64,000 nt of DNA from Gracilaria domingensis (lineage: Eukaryota > Rhodophyta > Florideophyceae > Gracilariales > Gracilariaceae), in NCBI GenBank assembly GCA_022539475.1, contig VCMS01000041.1:124001-188000 (forward strand), given 5' to 3'. This document shows positions 31,217-45,050 of the stretch, piece by piece. The notes under the pieces are model-generated. The model was not told the DNA's origin. It was given only the letters and a program-made list of their open reading frames with translations, and did no database searches. Numbering within the stretch: position 1 is the first letter of the stretch; each line of letters begins with the position of its first letter. Both the position numbers and the translations under genes were made by a program.

Positions 31217-34200
31217 GCTAGATGGCATCGATTCCACAACAAACAAGCGGATTTCACCGTTTCTGTTCATTGTTAATCTGCTCTTGCAAGGCGGCGTGTA
31301 TGGGGAAGAAAAACTGATTCATCTGCGATGAGGGTGTTCGCGGGGGTCCCCAGACTGGCATCAGCTTGGCCTGCGCATAATATGCAGACCACGCCAAGGT
31401 AAGCCTGCTTGTAGCAGCGTCAACGCTTGTGCACAAACAGAAACGCCCTAAGTTCTGCTCCAGCTTCCAGTAGCGAGACGTGGACTTGCTGCTGGCCGAT
31501 CAGACTAGCACACACACGCTTGCGAGTCTGTGGCTGTAGCCGTGGAGGGGGCAAAAATGTCTGGCTGCGAGGTCTCAATAAGCTCTTTAAAACGAAAGAC
31601 CTCTCGCAGGACTGTGCGTCCCTCGTCGTAATTCGTCACCAACAGCAAATAATCACAAGGCCCAACGCCAGCGAGCTCGTGGGCTGCATGTCCGACGACG
31701 ACACTGTCGGGTCTTCCTCCCCGGGGCCGGTGCTGGACCTTGAGGCGGAGAAGGTCCCTCCGATACGCCCACTGCCCCGTGCTGCCGTGGAACAGGACCA
31801 GTCCCGTGACGTGCCGGAGCAACTGACTGGTTTTTGATTTTCGAGAGCCCTGTTGCACGAGTTTGAAGAATATTTCCAGGATGTGGCCACTAGGCGACAT
31901 GTGATGTTCACGGAGGATCTTGTATTCTTTGACTTACTGGCGCATATGAATATCTTCCGTGGACTCCTTCGCGGCCTCTCATCGGCGGCCCCCGCGTACA
32001 GGGAAGATACTGCGATTCGATTCGCAAGCCTAATCCACGTTTTCGTGGACCGCCTAGACAAGTAAATACGTCTTGTTTCTCTCTTTTTTGTTGCTCTTTT
32101 CTACTCTAGAGTATTCGGAGAGGGTCTGGCCACGTGCAACCTAGATCGAAAGAAGTAATCAATTCTGATCAGAATCGATCGAGTGGACCTGTATCTCCGA
32201 AGATGCCATGGGCCGATCAAAAGTCTTCAACCACCATTCAAGTAGTGCCGAGTGGAACCCAAAATTCAATCTAAAACGCACTTCTCTGATCACTATGTCG
32301 ACCAAATCCAGATTTGGCAAGTATCATTATAGGGGCCAATCAGAGAATGCCAATTCGAAACCATAATTAGCCGAATTCGGGCAAAACTGGGACAATTTTG
32401 AAAGTTTCACATCCTTTGAACAGCGCCACGTGGCTGACTTTTGATGTCATTCTTGGAACACCCTATTAGTACGGCTACTAAGCAGAGGAAGGTTAACCGC
32501 GTCAGATCCATGCTACCAAAACCGATTTACCAGCTGACGTTACTGATCGTCAGTGACGACGTAGCTGACGGGGAACGCTTCGGACCGCTGTGGACGTGTC
32601 ATCTTGTTGATGTCAACCACCTCTCACGGCGTAACACATTGTCAAACCGTGACATCGCTGTACTCGGCCGCGACTACCGTCGAAGTACAAAGGAACCTTT
32701 TTTTGGGGGACACCGTGGGCACGTCCACAACCGTAACGAACTGGTCCTAACCGAGGTTCTGAGGGCTAGATCAAGAAAAAAGCTGCACACCGCCGTGTAT
32801 TTCCCATTGATGGTCCTCGGACTAATATCGGACCACAATCGAGGGGTTGGTGCCACATTTGTGAGTCACCAAAGAAGCCCAATATTCCCTGGGTAGATTA
32901 CAACTGTCCGGAAAATCATCTCATCAGATTCGAATCGGAATCTAACGGATTTGGAGAATTTCGTTTGAATGTTCTATTAGAAGACCCGGACAAACTACAA
33001 ATACATTGTGCAGTCTGGAACTTGTGTTCCAAAGAAGTTCTCGAGTAAGCGCATCTTTTTTCAAATCAGGAGCACTTGGACCGTTATCACGACTTCAAGG
33101 AGTACGCTCAATCCGCTTCAAAAAGTAGGTCAGCCACGCGCTGATGCGTACACCGCCGGCGAGCATCCAATCAAGCAGGGAGCAACAAGAAAGTGATACC
33201 AAACCGCCGTTGAAATTGTGAAAAGAGTTGAAGATCTGGTGACAGTAGCCTTAGATTTCTTCCGTTCACTTGATCTCCCACCTGGGCTGATCGGAACGAG
33301 CTTGCGAAGTACATTTTCTTCGCTCTGTATTTCGAAGAATTGATTTACGTCTTCGGAATGAGGGATCGTATCAGCAACGTAGGTATGAAAAGTGCGACGA
33401 ACCATATATACATCAGTCACACTGTCAGATTTGTAATCCGCTTCGCATTTTTTCACGGCTAAACTCGCGATCATTTCTTTTCTAGCCAGATAGTTCAATA
33501 AACAGCCTTTCTTCCGACTTCTTTGTCTGTCGGGCACTACTGGAAACTTTACCACTAGTTAAATTCTTCCTTCGATGATATCGTCTTTTGGCAATCCAAA
33601 TCATTCTGTGACAGGTATTTGGTATAATTAGAGAAGTTCGGTTGCACGATCAGCTCTTAACACGAAAATCAGATCCCGTCAAACATATTTGCTACAAACC
33701 TTTTCAATTAGTCGGAATGGCTCAACCCAAAAAGTTTGAGCTGGATACATGGCTCTACTTAGCTCATGGCCAGATTTAAAAATAGCTCAAAACGAACGGA
33801 AACCAAGCAGTGAATGCCGGGCAACGTTTAAAAACTTTTACGGTGATTCTGAAAACCTCTATTCTGAAAAATAGCCGGAAGAAGTAGAAAGCGACCATTG
33901 TTTCTTCTTTAGCTCTTTCAAACTTCGCACAACAACATTACTCGTCCCGGCGCGTTTGCGTCTACTTTTGCACATGACGGAGTGCGACATGGACCCAGAA
34001 GAGCTCGTTGCGGCAGAAGTAGCGCACATTGGGGCAGTCCCAAGCCCCCTTGACAAGCTACGCAACAATGAAAGCCCAAATCAAGGCATAGAGGAGACTG
34101 GAAAGCTCAATCTTCACGACGAGTCGGAATATGCTGGAGACACCGTAAGTTCTATATCAACGGAGACCAGATCGCACTTTGACAGCATGCTTGAGCGTTG

Positions 34201-34331
34201 TCTATGTGAGCCTCAATGTGTCTCGGATGACATGCTTGTCATGAATGAAAGAAGAAAATAGAACCAACACGGTACGCGCAATGCTTTTGGCATGCTCTAC
34301 CGCAACAGACACCGAGAGAGGTGGATTGTTG
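31217..34331. other. Region with scattered open frames, none recognised
   Basis: Several frames of 60-150 codons occur: 31,853-32,065 plus, with FEEYFQDVATRRHVMFTED; 32,441-32,896 plus; 33,130-33,555 minus; and 33,956-34,261 plus. The last has ECDMDPEELVAAEVAHIGAV and looks the most protein-like. None shows a domain or flanking logic. 32,100-32,440 is plainly non-coding. Confidence 0.3.
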
Positions 34332-34765
34332 CCGGGATGATATTCTCCAGATAACCGATATTAGAATTCCGAAACCTGAAGATGTCCCTTTGATCCCCTT
34401 TCGACGTCCACAGAATATACGTAAATGATTTTCAGATGATGCATGAAGTATATCCAAATTATAACTGCCTGATACGCATATGATGTACGAAGAGATATCT
34501 CTTGGATTTTGTGATGTCCAAGCGATGCTCCCTGGATTTCGGGATATCCATTGGACATATCTTCGTGCATCATATGAATATCTTTGGAATAGTTTTTATG
34601 CATCCAAAGAACATGTGAAGGGCATCAACTAGGCGCATCCAAGGGGGTACCACCGCATATCATTCGGATCTCGTGGATGTGCAGAAGATATCCGACTGAT
34701 ATTCCATAAATGTCCCAAATTCTCATGCGATGGACATCTATCGCGCCTTACTTTATCTCACAGGG
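34332..34765. repeat. MITE-like repeat B, copy 3
   Basis: Third copy of the 433-434-bp repeat. It starts ccgggatgatattctccaga and ends tttatctcacaggg. Length is within one base of copies 1 and 2. Confidence 0.7.
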
Positions 34766-34959
34766 ACAAAACAAATGAATTAATAGACTGGGACCCGGAT
34801 TGTGCACATAAGCGCAAATTAAAGCGAAGGAAAGTAACCACACATGGAAATAAAACGACCAAGTATAGCTTCAAAGGCGCACGTCTCTGCGAATTTGGTT
34901 TCACCGCGATTGTTTAGATGCATCACCGAAGTGTTCAAAAGCATTCTGCAGTTGTTGAA

Positions 34960-36368
34960 GCTTCTCCGACCTTCCAGGTGAACCGCAGTGGGCATGGACG
35001 GTCGCATAATGGCCATCACTCCTTACAAACAACAACTGCATTGGCGTTTCTCCGGCGCTATGGAGATATGCACGCACTGCCGTGCCCTACTGGTAGAGGG
35101 TGAGATGACAAAGCCGACATTCAGTGACTGGCTAGTTGTGTAAAACGAGATGATGTTTACGACAAGTACCGCGATAGGTGGGCCGATATAATAGGGGCTG
35201 CCACCACTAAATCAACGTTGATTGTGCCGGATGCACCTCTTTAGAGGTCAGCGTTCATTTGCGTTTGGAGAAATCATTACCCTACCCTACGGATTTCTAG
35301 GACTGGGAGTGATTTTTGTGACCTATGTATGACCTCAATGAGCACTGCAAACGGGACAACGTACACAGATGTACCAAGAACGCTTTTGGAACTCAGAGAG
35401 AGACATTGGCTAGAGGCAGCTACAGAATCCAAGCTGTACAGAGGTATCTTATGTAAAGAGCAGCAATCTCCAACTGACCGCCCCATTCATCTAGTTTTCG
35501 ATTTTGCAGAAAGTACTGCTCCCGCATCTCTTGCGACAACCAGGCCCGCTTCGTTTCGTCACAGGTCTGAAGTTTGACATTGTCAGTGTTTACAGCAACA
35601 ATCAGAATGTTTGCTTCGTCTAAGGGCTCCCGGAGGGCCACTGGCCTAACAAAGAACCTTGCAATGAAGTAGGCTCAATGCTCCACCAAACTATTGGGCT
35701 ACCCCGTGTAAAACGATCTTTTATGCAACGCCACAAATGTATTGATCTCCATGCAAATAATTGTAGAGGACAAGATAAGAACCGGTTTATGTTGTGGTAG
35801 CTCTTGTGGAGGGTCTGGGTCTGTATGAAGTATGAGGATGAAGTAGTGTTACGTTTTCTAGTGGCAGGGCACACCAAAAACGGATGCGATGCTGCACTTG
35901 GGATGGTTAAGCGGCATCTTAAACAGTTTCATGTGTTTGGTCCTCGACAAATGATAAAGATAATTGATCGGAGTGCCCGTATTAATCCAGTTGTGTTGTT
36001 CGACAGAGGTTGTGTAGTTTAATTGGAAGACAGTTCTAGAAGAATTCTTTTGCGTTCCCAGTGCTATGAAGTTATGAAGGTACCATATTATTCGTTTTAG
36101 TTCTTCTTATCCGAAAGGTGTCACGGTCTAGGGACTTTAAATAGAACTGTCATGCACAAAGTTTCGAATGCTGAAGAGGGGTATCACACCTCTGGAACTA
36201 AAGAAAAGGAGCATTCAACTGCTGAATGATGTGACAAAGTGGGTGAGCATTACTCCTCTAAAGCTTGTGCCATCTGCAAAAGAAAAAACTCGCAAAGCCT
36301 ATTTAGTGAAGAATGTGCCTGTGAGGTACTACGAAGAAAAGGTTGAGCGTGAAGAGGAATATTTTTGA
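34960..36368 (+). pseudogene. DUF7869-type transposase-like gene, decayed
   Basis: Pieces in shifting frames match in order a large eukaryotic transposase-like family that I know as DUF7869. They are CTHCRALLVEGEM (about 35,070), SDFCDLC (about 35,310), LELRERHWLEAATESKLYRG, HLVFDFAES with the first conserved Asp (35,490-35,515), then TGLKFDIVSVYSNNQN and IDLHANNCRGQDKNRFMLW (35,740-35,800). FLVAGHTKNGCDAALGMVKR (35,858-35,915) and a C-terminal VKNVPVRYYEEKVERE to a stop at 36,366-36,368 complete it. Family members usually read ADNC-GQNKN at the second site; here the Asp is Asn (HANNC). At least three stops or frameshifts break it. The family name is from memory; the motif order is visible. 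Confidence 0.6.
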
Positions 36369-37950
36369 AGTGGCGCTCACTGGAACTCGCTTAATCTATG
36401 ATCTCTGTCATCGATCTGCTTGTTTTCTTGATATCTCCGTTGATCTTCATCCTTTCTCAAATCTGTAAAAACGAGATAAAAGCGTGTAAGAAGGCCTTCG
36501 AGTTCTGTTTTCTGACCAAAATCGCAGTTTTGAGAGCAAATCGAGCATATTTTTGTTGCGAGAAAAAAGCCGTTGCGTATAATTGAAATAGTTTGTGACA
36601 CATATGTAGTGTACATCATGACTGAAATGTTTTATTCTTGGCGGCTTTTGCTTTGAACATACGCAATGAGGTAAGTACCACAAGTAAATAATTCTTCAAC
36701 ACAGTGGCTGATCTTGCAACATCTGCTCTGCTTGGCCACAATTTCGCGTTTTCTTTGAAATTGGTGTGAATTGAGCGCCAGACGGGGTCTCTCTTTGCCC
36801 TTTCCACACACTGCAAATAACGCAACCTTTGAATGATTTCTTTAGAGCATAGCTTTTCCTCACAGTGGAACTAGGTACCGAGCCGCAAATAACATGAATC
36901 GGTTTCTGAATAACAAAACAGAAATCATTTCGGTCGGAGCCAATCACACAACCAATTCCTTTGCAGGTGTTGCGAGCATTCTCGAAAAAAGTATATATGA
37001 TTGGTGCCATTTGGAGAGCAATTAAATGTTTGATAAGCTGGAAGAAGCCACAATAAATGGATCGTTGCAGGTTATGATGATGATGTGAGGAAGTTGAGGA
37101 AACCAACTTGCACGGAGATTTCGGAAGAAAACCTGATGGCCAGGTTTTGCGTAACAGCGCTTAGCCAATCAGAGTCTGAAAATCACGAAACTGGGATGTA
37201 GTATCTCAATTTCAGCTTCAAAATCACATTTTGCGTCAAGTTATCTGCAAAGCAACCGACGTTCTGACCTCAGTTCACCAGGAAGGCATGATCAAAAGCC
37301 AGCCTTCACCACCAGTTAGAATTAAACTGCTCCGACACGCTTGAATTCATAAGCGACATTCACTGCTCTGTGCCGTCCTGCTTATTTTTTCTCAGTTCTA
37401 AAGAACTTTACGCACATATGCCTTGTACAAAACGTAATAAATCGCTGAAGAAGTATAGGTAAACAGTGGTAAATCATGTTGCTTGTATCGACATTAACGT
37501 TTTGGACTAGGTAACGCCTATTATGTACAATATGGTTCACATAGATCAAACAGATTGCATAAGCGGCATCCGACAACAATCAGGGACCTGTTGCGCATAA
37601 GTTGACATCATGCTATGACTGCTTTTTGGAAAATATGTGATCTATGTTATTTGGTCCTCATTTCTTTGGACATCCTGCCCTATATTGCTATAGCTATATC
37701 TGTCCGTATTGCATCAAAACTGCAACTTGCACATGTACAAGGTCAACGTACGCACTACAGATTCCGTCGGGCACCAAATCTTTCTAAATCTTACAGAACA
37801 ATAATGTACATTTCAGGGGAGGTGCGAGATCTCTATAGCACGGAGAGCGTTACAGCAGTATCGCTCGTATAGATAACTTTCCGAGCCACGCACGACGCAA
37901 CTGTCGATAATGCTAGCATTCATGGCGAAGAGAATGGAAGTGATCAGGTG
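36369..37950. other. AT-rich region, one weak minus-strand frame
   Basis: The minus frame 36,696-37,106 contains APIIYTFFENARNTCKGIGC and SYALKKSFKGCVICSVWK, with several Cys. It may be a decayed coding piece, but I recognise nothing. The rest is non-coding. Confidence 0.3.
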
Positions 37951-39003
37951 ATGCTGGCCGCAAACACAGTTCGTATTCCCACCGCTTCCGATCGCAGGCG
38001 TATGAAGGAGAATGATAAACCTGGAGTGCCAACAGGAAACCCTCTTTCAGCTCGTCAGATATATAATAAGCTCTATAGCGAGAAATTTGGCGAAGCTGTG
38101 GATGCCTATGTAAACATTCCAGTGTATCTGGAGATCACGAACCAGGTCAAGGTTATGATACCAACTTATCTTTACCACAAAGTGGATCTCAAACGCAGAG
38201 AGAAGACCTATCGCGAGATTAGGGTTGAATGTGCCGATCAGCTTCTACAATTGAAAAATAAGATAGTAGAAGCATTCCCAGTTCTCGCGGCGCCACCAAA
38301 CTACTGGATTGTTACTGAATTTATCAAGGAGGCAACGCAACGTGACAAAACGGCTGCTGCTGAGTCCAAGAAGAACGTGGAGGAGATGAAGAAAGCCATT
38401 GCTGAGCTCATGTTCATCTAGAATGATGGTAGAGATTGTCCATCTACGTCTCATGCTCCCGCAGATAATGTAGAACTTTCTGCAGGAGATAATTAAACGT
38501 TTCAGGAGCTTCTGAAGCGCCTTGAAACCTCATGTTTAGCCGATTGCAGCAACATTGATGATGATAGTGAGGTAAACGATTCAGACGGTGGTGTTCAAGT
38601 TCCTGACGGACTAGTTGGCCATCCGATCGCAGGTTGTTCCAGTGGCTATGGAAAGCCTAGGGTTGTTGAGGAAAGCAACGGAGACAAAGGCGATGAAGTT
38701 TTAATAGACCTTCGTCAGAACAGTCACCGCGGGAGTTCGAATATGGCAAAGATTCAATCGAAGCGTTTTTCGATCCAAACCGTGCGCACTGGAGAGTTTA
38801 GTAACACCGGTCCTTCTCGTTCCGCTTTTTCAAAACGTTCAACCCAGGAAGAGGGACGGTTCAATGTTGAAAACGTGATCCGTAAGATGTCGAAGAAAGC
38901 AAGCTTTCGTGCCCCTCGTCGAGGAGAGATGTTGGTGCCAGACACTATGGGATTGGGGTGCCGGCATGTCAATATGAATGGCGAGTGCAGTATAGGAAAT
39001 TGA
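37951..39003 (+). pseudogene. Unrecognised gene with two in-frame stops
   Basis: One frame runs from ATG 37,951 to a TGA at 39,001-39,003, about 350 codons, interrupted only by TAG at 38,419-38,421 and TAA near 38,494. The first 155 residues look folded (NPLSARQIYNKLYSEKFG, AYVNIPVYLEITNQVKV, LYHKVDLKRREKTYREIR) with a helical end rich in Lys and Glu. The remainder is Ser/Asp-rich, then basic (RKMSKKASFRAPRRGEM). Keeping frame across both stops indicates a recently dead gene, or short introns holding the stops. No family recognised. It follows the DUF7869-type remnant in the same orientation and could be its partner ORF. Confidence 0.4.
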
Positions 39004-39705
39004 AGTGCAAATCTTCGTGTCACATCATTTCTTTACATTTGAGTCTCTTTTCCCTAGAGACCTATCATTCTACTATGGTACTTCAGGTATTGAAATTGTC
39101 TATCACACGAGGAGAATAAAATCTTGGGTTTCTGCTCTTCTGTGAGTTGTTTATCGGCTACTAAAATCACGTTTCTGAACCCAATCTCGTACTGGTGTAG
39201 TATAGATACCGCCTACATTATTGGAGCAGAATCCGTTCTCAAACCCTAGTAGAATCATTTTGGCCTAGGGTGAATACGGGAATTTAGCGTGTATACAGCT
39301 TTATTTAGAAAATTAAGTGTCCGAAATCGGGATAAGTAGAAATAGTGCATGCGGTAGCTGTCATTTTGAACGTCTAATTCTCTAAATAAACCTGGAAATA
39401 CCCCTTATATACCACGTTTCTTTCTTCTAGAGAAATTGACATGATTTCGAAAGGTAATAGCCCTCTTCTTGGACTGTTCTCGTAAACATACCTTTTCTAC
39501 TTCTTGTAGCGGCTTTGGACTACTGAAAATATATATGTGTCCATGCACTGGGGCCCAGTATGAGTCATGGGAAGATGCATTTGCGACTAGTAAATCGATC
39601 CTAATGTGTACTATGTTTGGTCTCTAAAGGGCAAGGAGGTATTTTTAGAGCAAAGCCACATGTGTGGGGATGCACCTCAGTGCTTTCCATATCGTCTCTC
39701 TCTCG
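39004..39705. other. AT-rich region, no gene seen
   Basis: Non-coding; no repeats recognised. It ends where homology to the short composite unit begins at 'tgcagatgctag'. Confidence 0.4.
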
Positions 39706-40183
39706 TGCAGATGCTAGCTTTTGGATAAAGTCGTCCAGAAATTGGCAAGGGTCGTGCAGTAAAGTTTTTGAAAAAATATCGAGATCAATTATTTCAAAAT
39801 CTGGAGATAATTGCTTGGCTCCTCCATAATCGCTGTGCAGTAAATACTGGTGGGTTTTTCACTCGTGCTCGTCCTTTAGTCGCGGGCTACCTGAAAGGTA
39901 TTTCCCGAAGTCTAGGTTCAGTTTCCATTAAGATGCACATTACACGATACCTTCTGCGGAATGATACGCTGCAACGCATGTAATAGTGGTGATAGTACAG
40001 ATGATCCCATTGTGAAATCATACCGCTTTATTCGTATCTATTCTTCTATCGCACGCTTTTGCTGACCACTACTTCGCTATATTACATGTACCATTCCCCC
40101 ATGATGGAGCGGGTGTAGGCGCAATCTGCGGCAGCTGCCGCAGACTGTACCTGCACCAAGTGCGGTATCGGTAGAACACATAT

Positions 40184-40248
40184 CCCTACTTGATGAACCG
40201 AGAGGATGAGGCGCGAAGCGCCTCATCGTCTCGGCTTCTCAAGTAGGG
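40184..40248. repeat. Conserved hairpin in unit left region, long copy
   Basis: The inner stem gagaggatgaggcgc with GAA loop is the same as at 9,278-9,310, with one mismatch in the right arm. Here it extends through an outer stem, ccctacttgatgaacc against ggcttctcaagtaggg. Partner of the short-copy hairpin. Confidence 0.7.
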
Positions 40249-41772
40249 AACCATGCCCAGATGCATACGCGTTGCACTTTCAATTCACCTGTAACTCGTG
40301 AGCTACGTCCGCATCAAAAGTTATTTACTTATATATGCAAGCACAAAGTATCCATAAGTTAGCTAATGCTCCATTGGATACATTTCAAATACGATGGAAC
40401 GTGCCATTGATAAAGCGAAACAGAAACGTTGCGCTAGAAAACTCAAGAGACCTAGTAAATCGCAAACGGAAGAAGAAGAAGGAAAGGGATCGGTTAGATT
40501 AGCAACAATCCATTCATCGTAAATTGCGAAAGATGGCGAAGCCAGAACTCAAAAGCAAGGACACCAAGAATGCCCATGCAGCAAAAATACCGCAAGATGC
40601 GATAAACGAGAGAGCAGCCTATGTCGCAACAAAGTACGAGAATCTTCTATTCCGCAAGCCAGTCAACCAAGATCGCCAATGCAGGAAGATCAACGTAAGA
40701 CGTGAGAAGAGAGGGGAGCTTATGAGGCAATCAAGTCAAGCCATATCGCCAATGCACCAAAAATAACCCAAGACGAGAGAAAAAAGAGACGATCCTATGG
40801 CGCAACCTAGTCAACCAAGATCGCCAAGAAACCAAAAGAAGCGCAAGATGCGAGGAGCTAGAGACGCCTACGGCGCCAAAAAAGGAATCAAGATCGGCAA
40901 TACAGCGTGATAGGTTACACGAACAGTCAGAGATGGATCTTGAGAGACGAAATGAAACTGGTTGCGTACTTACCGTCGTCAGGGACGTCGGAAGAAATAC
41001 AAGGAACGCACGTCAAAGAGTGGTTACCTTCAACCACGTTAATGGGAGTTGCAAGACGAGAACAAGATGAAACATATCGTAAGCAGAACGTAGTTGAACA
41101 AATGGAACGCGTTGGAGGGTGAAGACGGGAACCCGGTAACTCAAAGCTTATTTTCTGCCGTTTACATGTCGCACAGCGCGAAAAAACGTTGTGAGGTTAG
41201 GTTGGTTTAGAGCAAAGATACGTGGAAGGATATGGAATAACGTACGAAAAGACTGCACGGAATACATCCGCGAAATACGGATGATGTCCGCTTTATGGAG
41301 GCTTCTATTAAGCGGACATGAACCTCATGCGCTTGAAGCGTACCTCATTCTCTCCGCCATCTACTTTGTATCGAGTGCGAGGGCGGAAAAAAGTACCACG
41401 GAGCAGAGTAGAACGCGAGGATGTGAATGGCACGGATCACGACGGTAACGGAAGGCCGCACGTCGGACGGGCGCCGGCGCCGGCGGAGGGAAGAGATTTA
41501 TTTTTCTGGGCGAGATTGGACAGGTGTACAGCGTACAAAGTTGCGAAACCACAGGTTTATTAGCAGTGGTAGATAATACGAGAAGTATACCCTTGTGTTG
41601 AGGTTGACGTGTACCTACGTTCCATTTTGAACGAAAGCACGTTATTTAAACTCAAATTATATTCTCCGTTCTCAACTTGACGTCGATCTTGACTGTCGCC
41701 CGACCTCCTTCTTCCTTCGGACTACCTTCTTTTTCCGTCTTAGTCGTCCTTTCTCGTCCATTTCTTCTTCCC

Positions 41773-44700
41773 ATGGTCTACTGCTGTACACATACGAAGC
41801 CTGGATGCCGGTTCGTTACTCCTCGAGGAGTGTTATCTCTTCAACAGCATGTTAATTATTGACCGTTTGGCCTGAAAGCCGGGCTGGAAGACGACAATAC
41901 CTGGCCCATTCGAAGATGCAAGCCTCTCAAGCTTTTTGCGCCGGCGTCGGCATCTTTCGAAACGGTCACTGCCCCTTGTGGCCTTCCCGAGCCTCCGGTG
42001 TCCGAGGACATCGTTGACCCCACTCCGTGCGCTCCTCCAATTCCAGACACTTTGCATTGATTATCTCCTTCCCCGGGTCCCGCGACATTAGAGCGAGAAC
42101 ACGGAAGCAGTTCCCGCCCATTGCGTTCTGAAAAGGCCCTCGGTGATTTCCATATGTTTTATCTCACGGTTTGTCTCGCTTCAGTAGCTTCCAACCTCAG
42201 TCATAGTGAAGCAGATGAGCTATTTGGGCTACTTCACGACCAGCGATTTTCGCAAAGGCGATTCAACGAGACCGTAACCAGTTCCAAGCGCTGTAGAGAA
42301 ATGGAGAATGCCATTTTCGAACGATATGCCTCAAAAGACAGTTTCAATCGAAGAACTGTCTCGCCAGAAGGATCTAAGTCCAGCGCCACCCTCTACACAA
42401 GAGACCCTGTTCAGACACTTGTCAAACAGCTGCAATTGGCTGACAACGAAGACACATTCTTCCACCCTATACTTCAGACCCACTCCACGAAAATATCTCA
42501 CCCCATGTTCGGCTGTCTCGCATGAGAGGCCACCTCAAAACGTAAGGAAATGGTCATGGACTCGTTGGATGGTAGAATAGTGTGGTACTCGCAAGAAATA
42601 AGTTACAGTGAATCTTTCGTAGGTCTTCTGCAGGTATACACCGATAAGTCTTCAACAACTCTAAAGAAAACATCGGTTACCGCCTATCCTCTTCACCTCA
42701 TATTTCTCAACTTCTCCCTCGAGCTACGCCGTAAATGCATCCGTTATGACCTCATAGTAGTGGCATACTTCCCTACCACACTGATCGGGGTTTTGGCATC
42801 TGAAGCAGACGCAATGCCATTCGTTTCTAGCAAGTCTCTACGCGAGTCCAGGATGCAAATCCTTCAAGAATCTCTTCGTCAAGTCCTGGAGCCCATTCTA
42901 AATCTCACGCAGAAAGGTTTTCAGTTCATCGGTGAAGACAAACTAAGTCGAGTGTGCCATCCTCTGCTTGCAAATTATTGTGCGGATATTCCTGAGGGTA
43001 AGGGCATTCTGTCTCTTCTTCATGGGACCAAAACGCAAAGCCCATGTCATAGATGCAAAGCCCCTGGCTCATATTTATGCAGTCATGTTCCCCCTCATTC
43101 CTTGGAGGTTCTCAAAAGCACACGAAAAGAATCCGAAAGACATACACAGCTATCTTACAACATGCACAAAAAGACGAGGCGGAAAGACGTCCACGTCGTG
43201 CGAGGGAGAGGATATCTCAGGGGGATACTCTGATGCGTTCAAATTCCATTTCTATCATTCCTTCGTTCCTCGAAACTCCCGTAAGCATTAGAATGGTTCT
43301 GGAATTGTCTCCATACAGTCTGTTCTGATTCGAACCGTTACACAGCTTGCATCTCGGCATCTGGAAGCTGATAAAAACGGCCACAATCGAGAGACTACAG
43401 TCAAACAACCTGTGCACCGCAATAGGAACATCTGCATCGCGTTTATTTCGAACGATACGAACCCAACTCCTCAACCATGCACACGAAATCCTAGCTGCCA
43501 TAGAACGTGATTCTCGTGCCAAACGTTTACCTATCGATTTCTCCACGCAGGAGAAAGGCAAATCTTTGAATTGTATCTTCACGAAAGACGGTCTCCGCGG
43601 AATGCTGGAGTCCAAAACCTACAACGCTCTTGACATGTTCTTCTCCTTCATAGGAGCATTCTTTGACACATTCTTTGGAGAACAGGACGTTGCCCCAATC
43701 ACAACCATCTTCGCTCAGTACTCGGACTTGCATTCGACTTTATTCAGATATAATCGTGCCGTACTGGTCTGAAAGCTCTTTCCTGCGTCTTAGATCGGAG
43801 ATTGAAGCCTTCAAGCGTTCCGAAACAATGACTCTGGCGATTCTTCATCCTCTCAGACTAGGAACTTTGAAGTTTCATCTTCTCGATCATCTCGTGGACA
43901 AATTTCGCCGTCTGGGAAGTATCTAGTACTACGATGCAGGCATATAAGAACATGCACACCTGCTATTTAAGAGACACCACAGAAGAACAGCAACGGCTGT
44001 GGAGGAGACTATTCGCTCCATTGAGCACGGACATGTTGTAAAGCAATGGAATGGCAATACACCTCACCAGCGTAATCCAGGTTTACCAGGAACTTCCAAA
44101 CAGCTCCCTCGATTTGCAATAAGAGGGCGTTCTTTCACTTTACGAGTTCTCCAACATTGTGTTTCAAGTACGTCCAGTTTAAAAACATGGGCTGCTGTTA
44201 GAGAGATGTTCTCAAGTACGGACACAAGGTCGATCATTGACCAAATTGGTGAACAGGCCCTTCCTCCTTTCCTCAGTCTCGTGAAAGAAACACTGGATGA
44301 ACACTCTGTTACATACTTCCCAAAAAAGACAAGGATAACTCTGGTGAATTTGGACCTCATGAAAGGCAGTTTCGTTCCGACTCTTGAACACTTCGATTCG
44401 TCTTCTAAGGCCCTTAAGCTGGGACGACCCAAATACCGCATCATCCAACGAGTCTTCACTTCTCCATCATTTGGTCCCAGTAGAAAGCCAAAGTTTACAA
44501 CTGTATTTGTACGCGGAGAAGATTCAGAGACTTTTGTTGCCCAGGAAGTCGCTCTGATTCGAATACCTCTCCTTGATTCTGCACTTATCGCACCAGAGGT
44601 GGCATTCGTCTCGTATTCCGAGGTTTTACCCCCGCAACAAACATCGACCACATATTGAAATGCATATCTTTACGGTGAGCTACAAACGATGAAAAGAACC

Positions 44701-45050
44701 ACACTCTTCCGTTCCCTCGTCATTCCAAAGCGGAGACTATCGTAGAGTTACCTCCTTGGTACGGGATGGTTCCGGCTTCTGCACTACAGGGAACTGTCCA
44801 TGTTGTTCGATCAAACTACCCTGCTGCACCTTTTTGTCCTCCACTTCAATGGTTTCAATAACGATTCTACATCAATCGATTCTATCATGATTCAGATGAA
44901 AGAACAACTGAGCACGTTGATTTTGTACAGCCTTACACATTAAGGGCTCCATCCTCTACATGTTCACCTTGTGGTGCCTTTTCTTGGGATCCTGTGCTAC
45001 TTCCGAAGTCGTTCATGTCCATTTCCTTGAACTCCATATCCCCTTCCTAG
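41773..45050 (+). pseudogene. Plavaka-type (CACTA superfamily) transposase, copy 2
   Basis: Same gene as 10,919-14,211, independently broken. It starts at ATG 41,773 (MVYCCTHTKPGC, finger partly preserved). A stop interrupts the finger near 41,861 (HVNY, stop), where copy 1 reads on, and a TGA sits at 42,523-42,525 where copy 1 has AGA. It keeps the base copy 1 lost near 11,482, so TRDPVQTLVKQLQLAD is in frame. VYTDKSSTTLKKTSVTAYP carries the catalytic Asp. Frame changes occur at 43.1-43.8 kb, with a stop near 43,926. The block LKFHLLDHLVDKFRRLGS is intact. Its TAG stop (45,048-45,050) overlaps the stop of the convergent coiled-coil gene. Copies 1 and 2 carry different lesions, so both came from an active ancestor. 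Confidence 0.75.

Noticed and set aside
31853..32065. Possible dynein-like AAA fragment (EDLVFFDLLAHMNIFRGLLR)
   Set aside because: Only a short weak resemblance; no Walker motif and no flanking exons.
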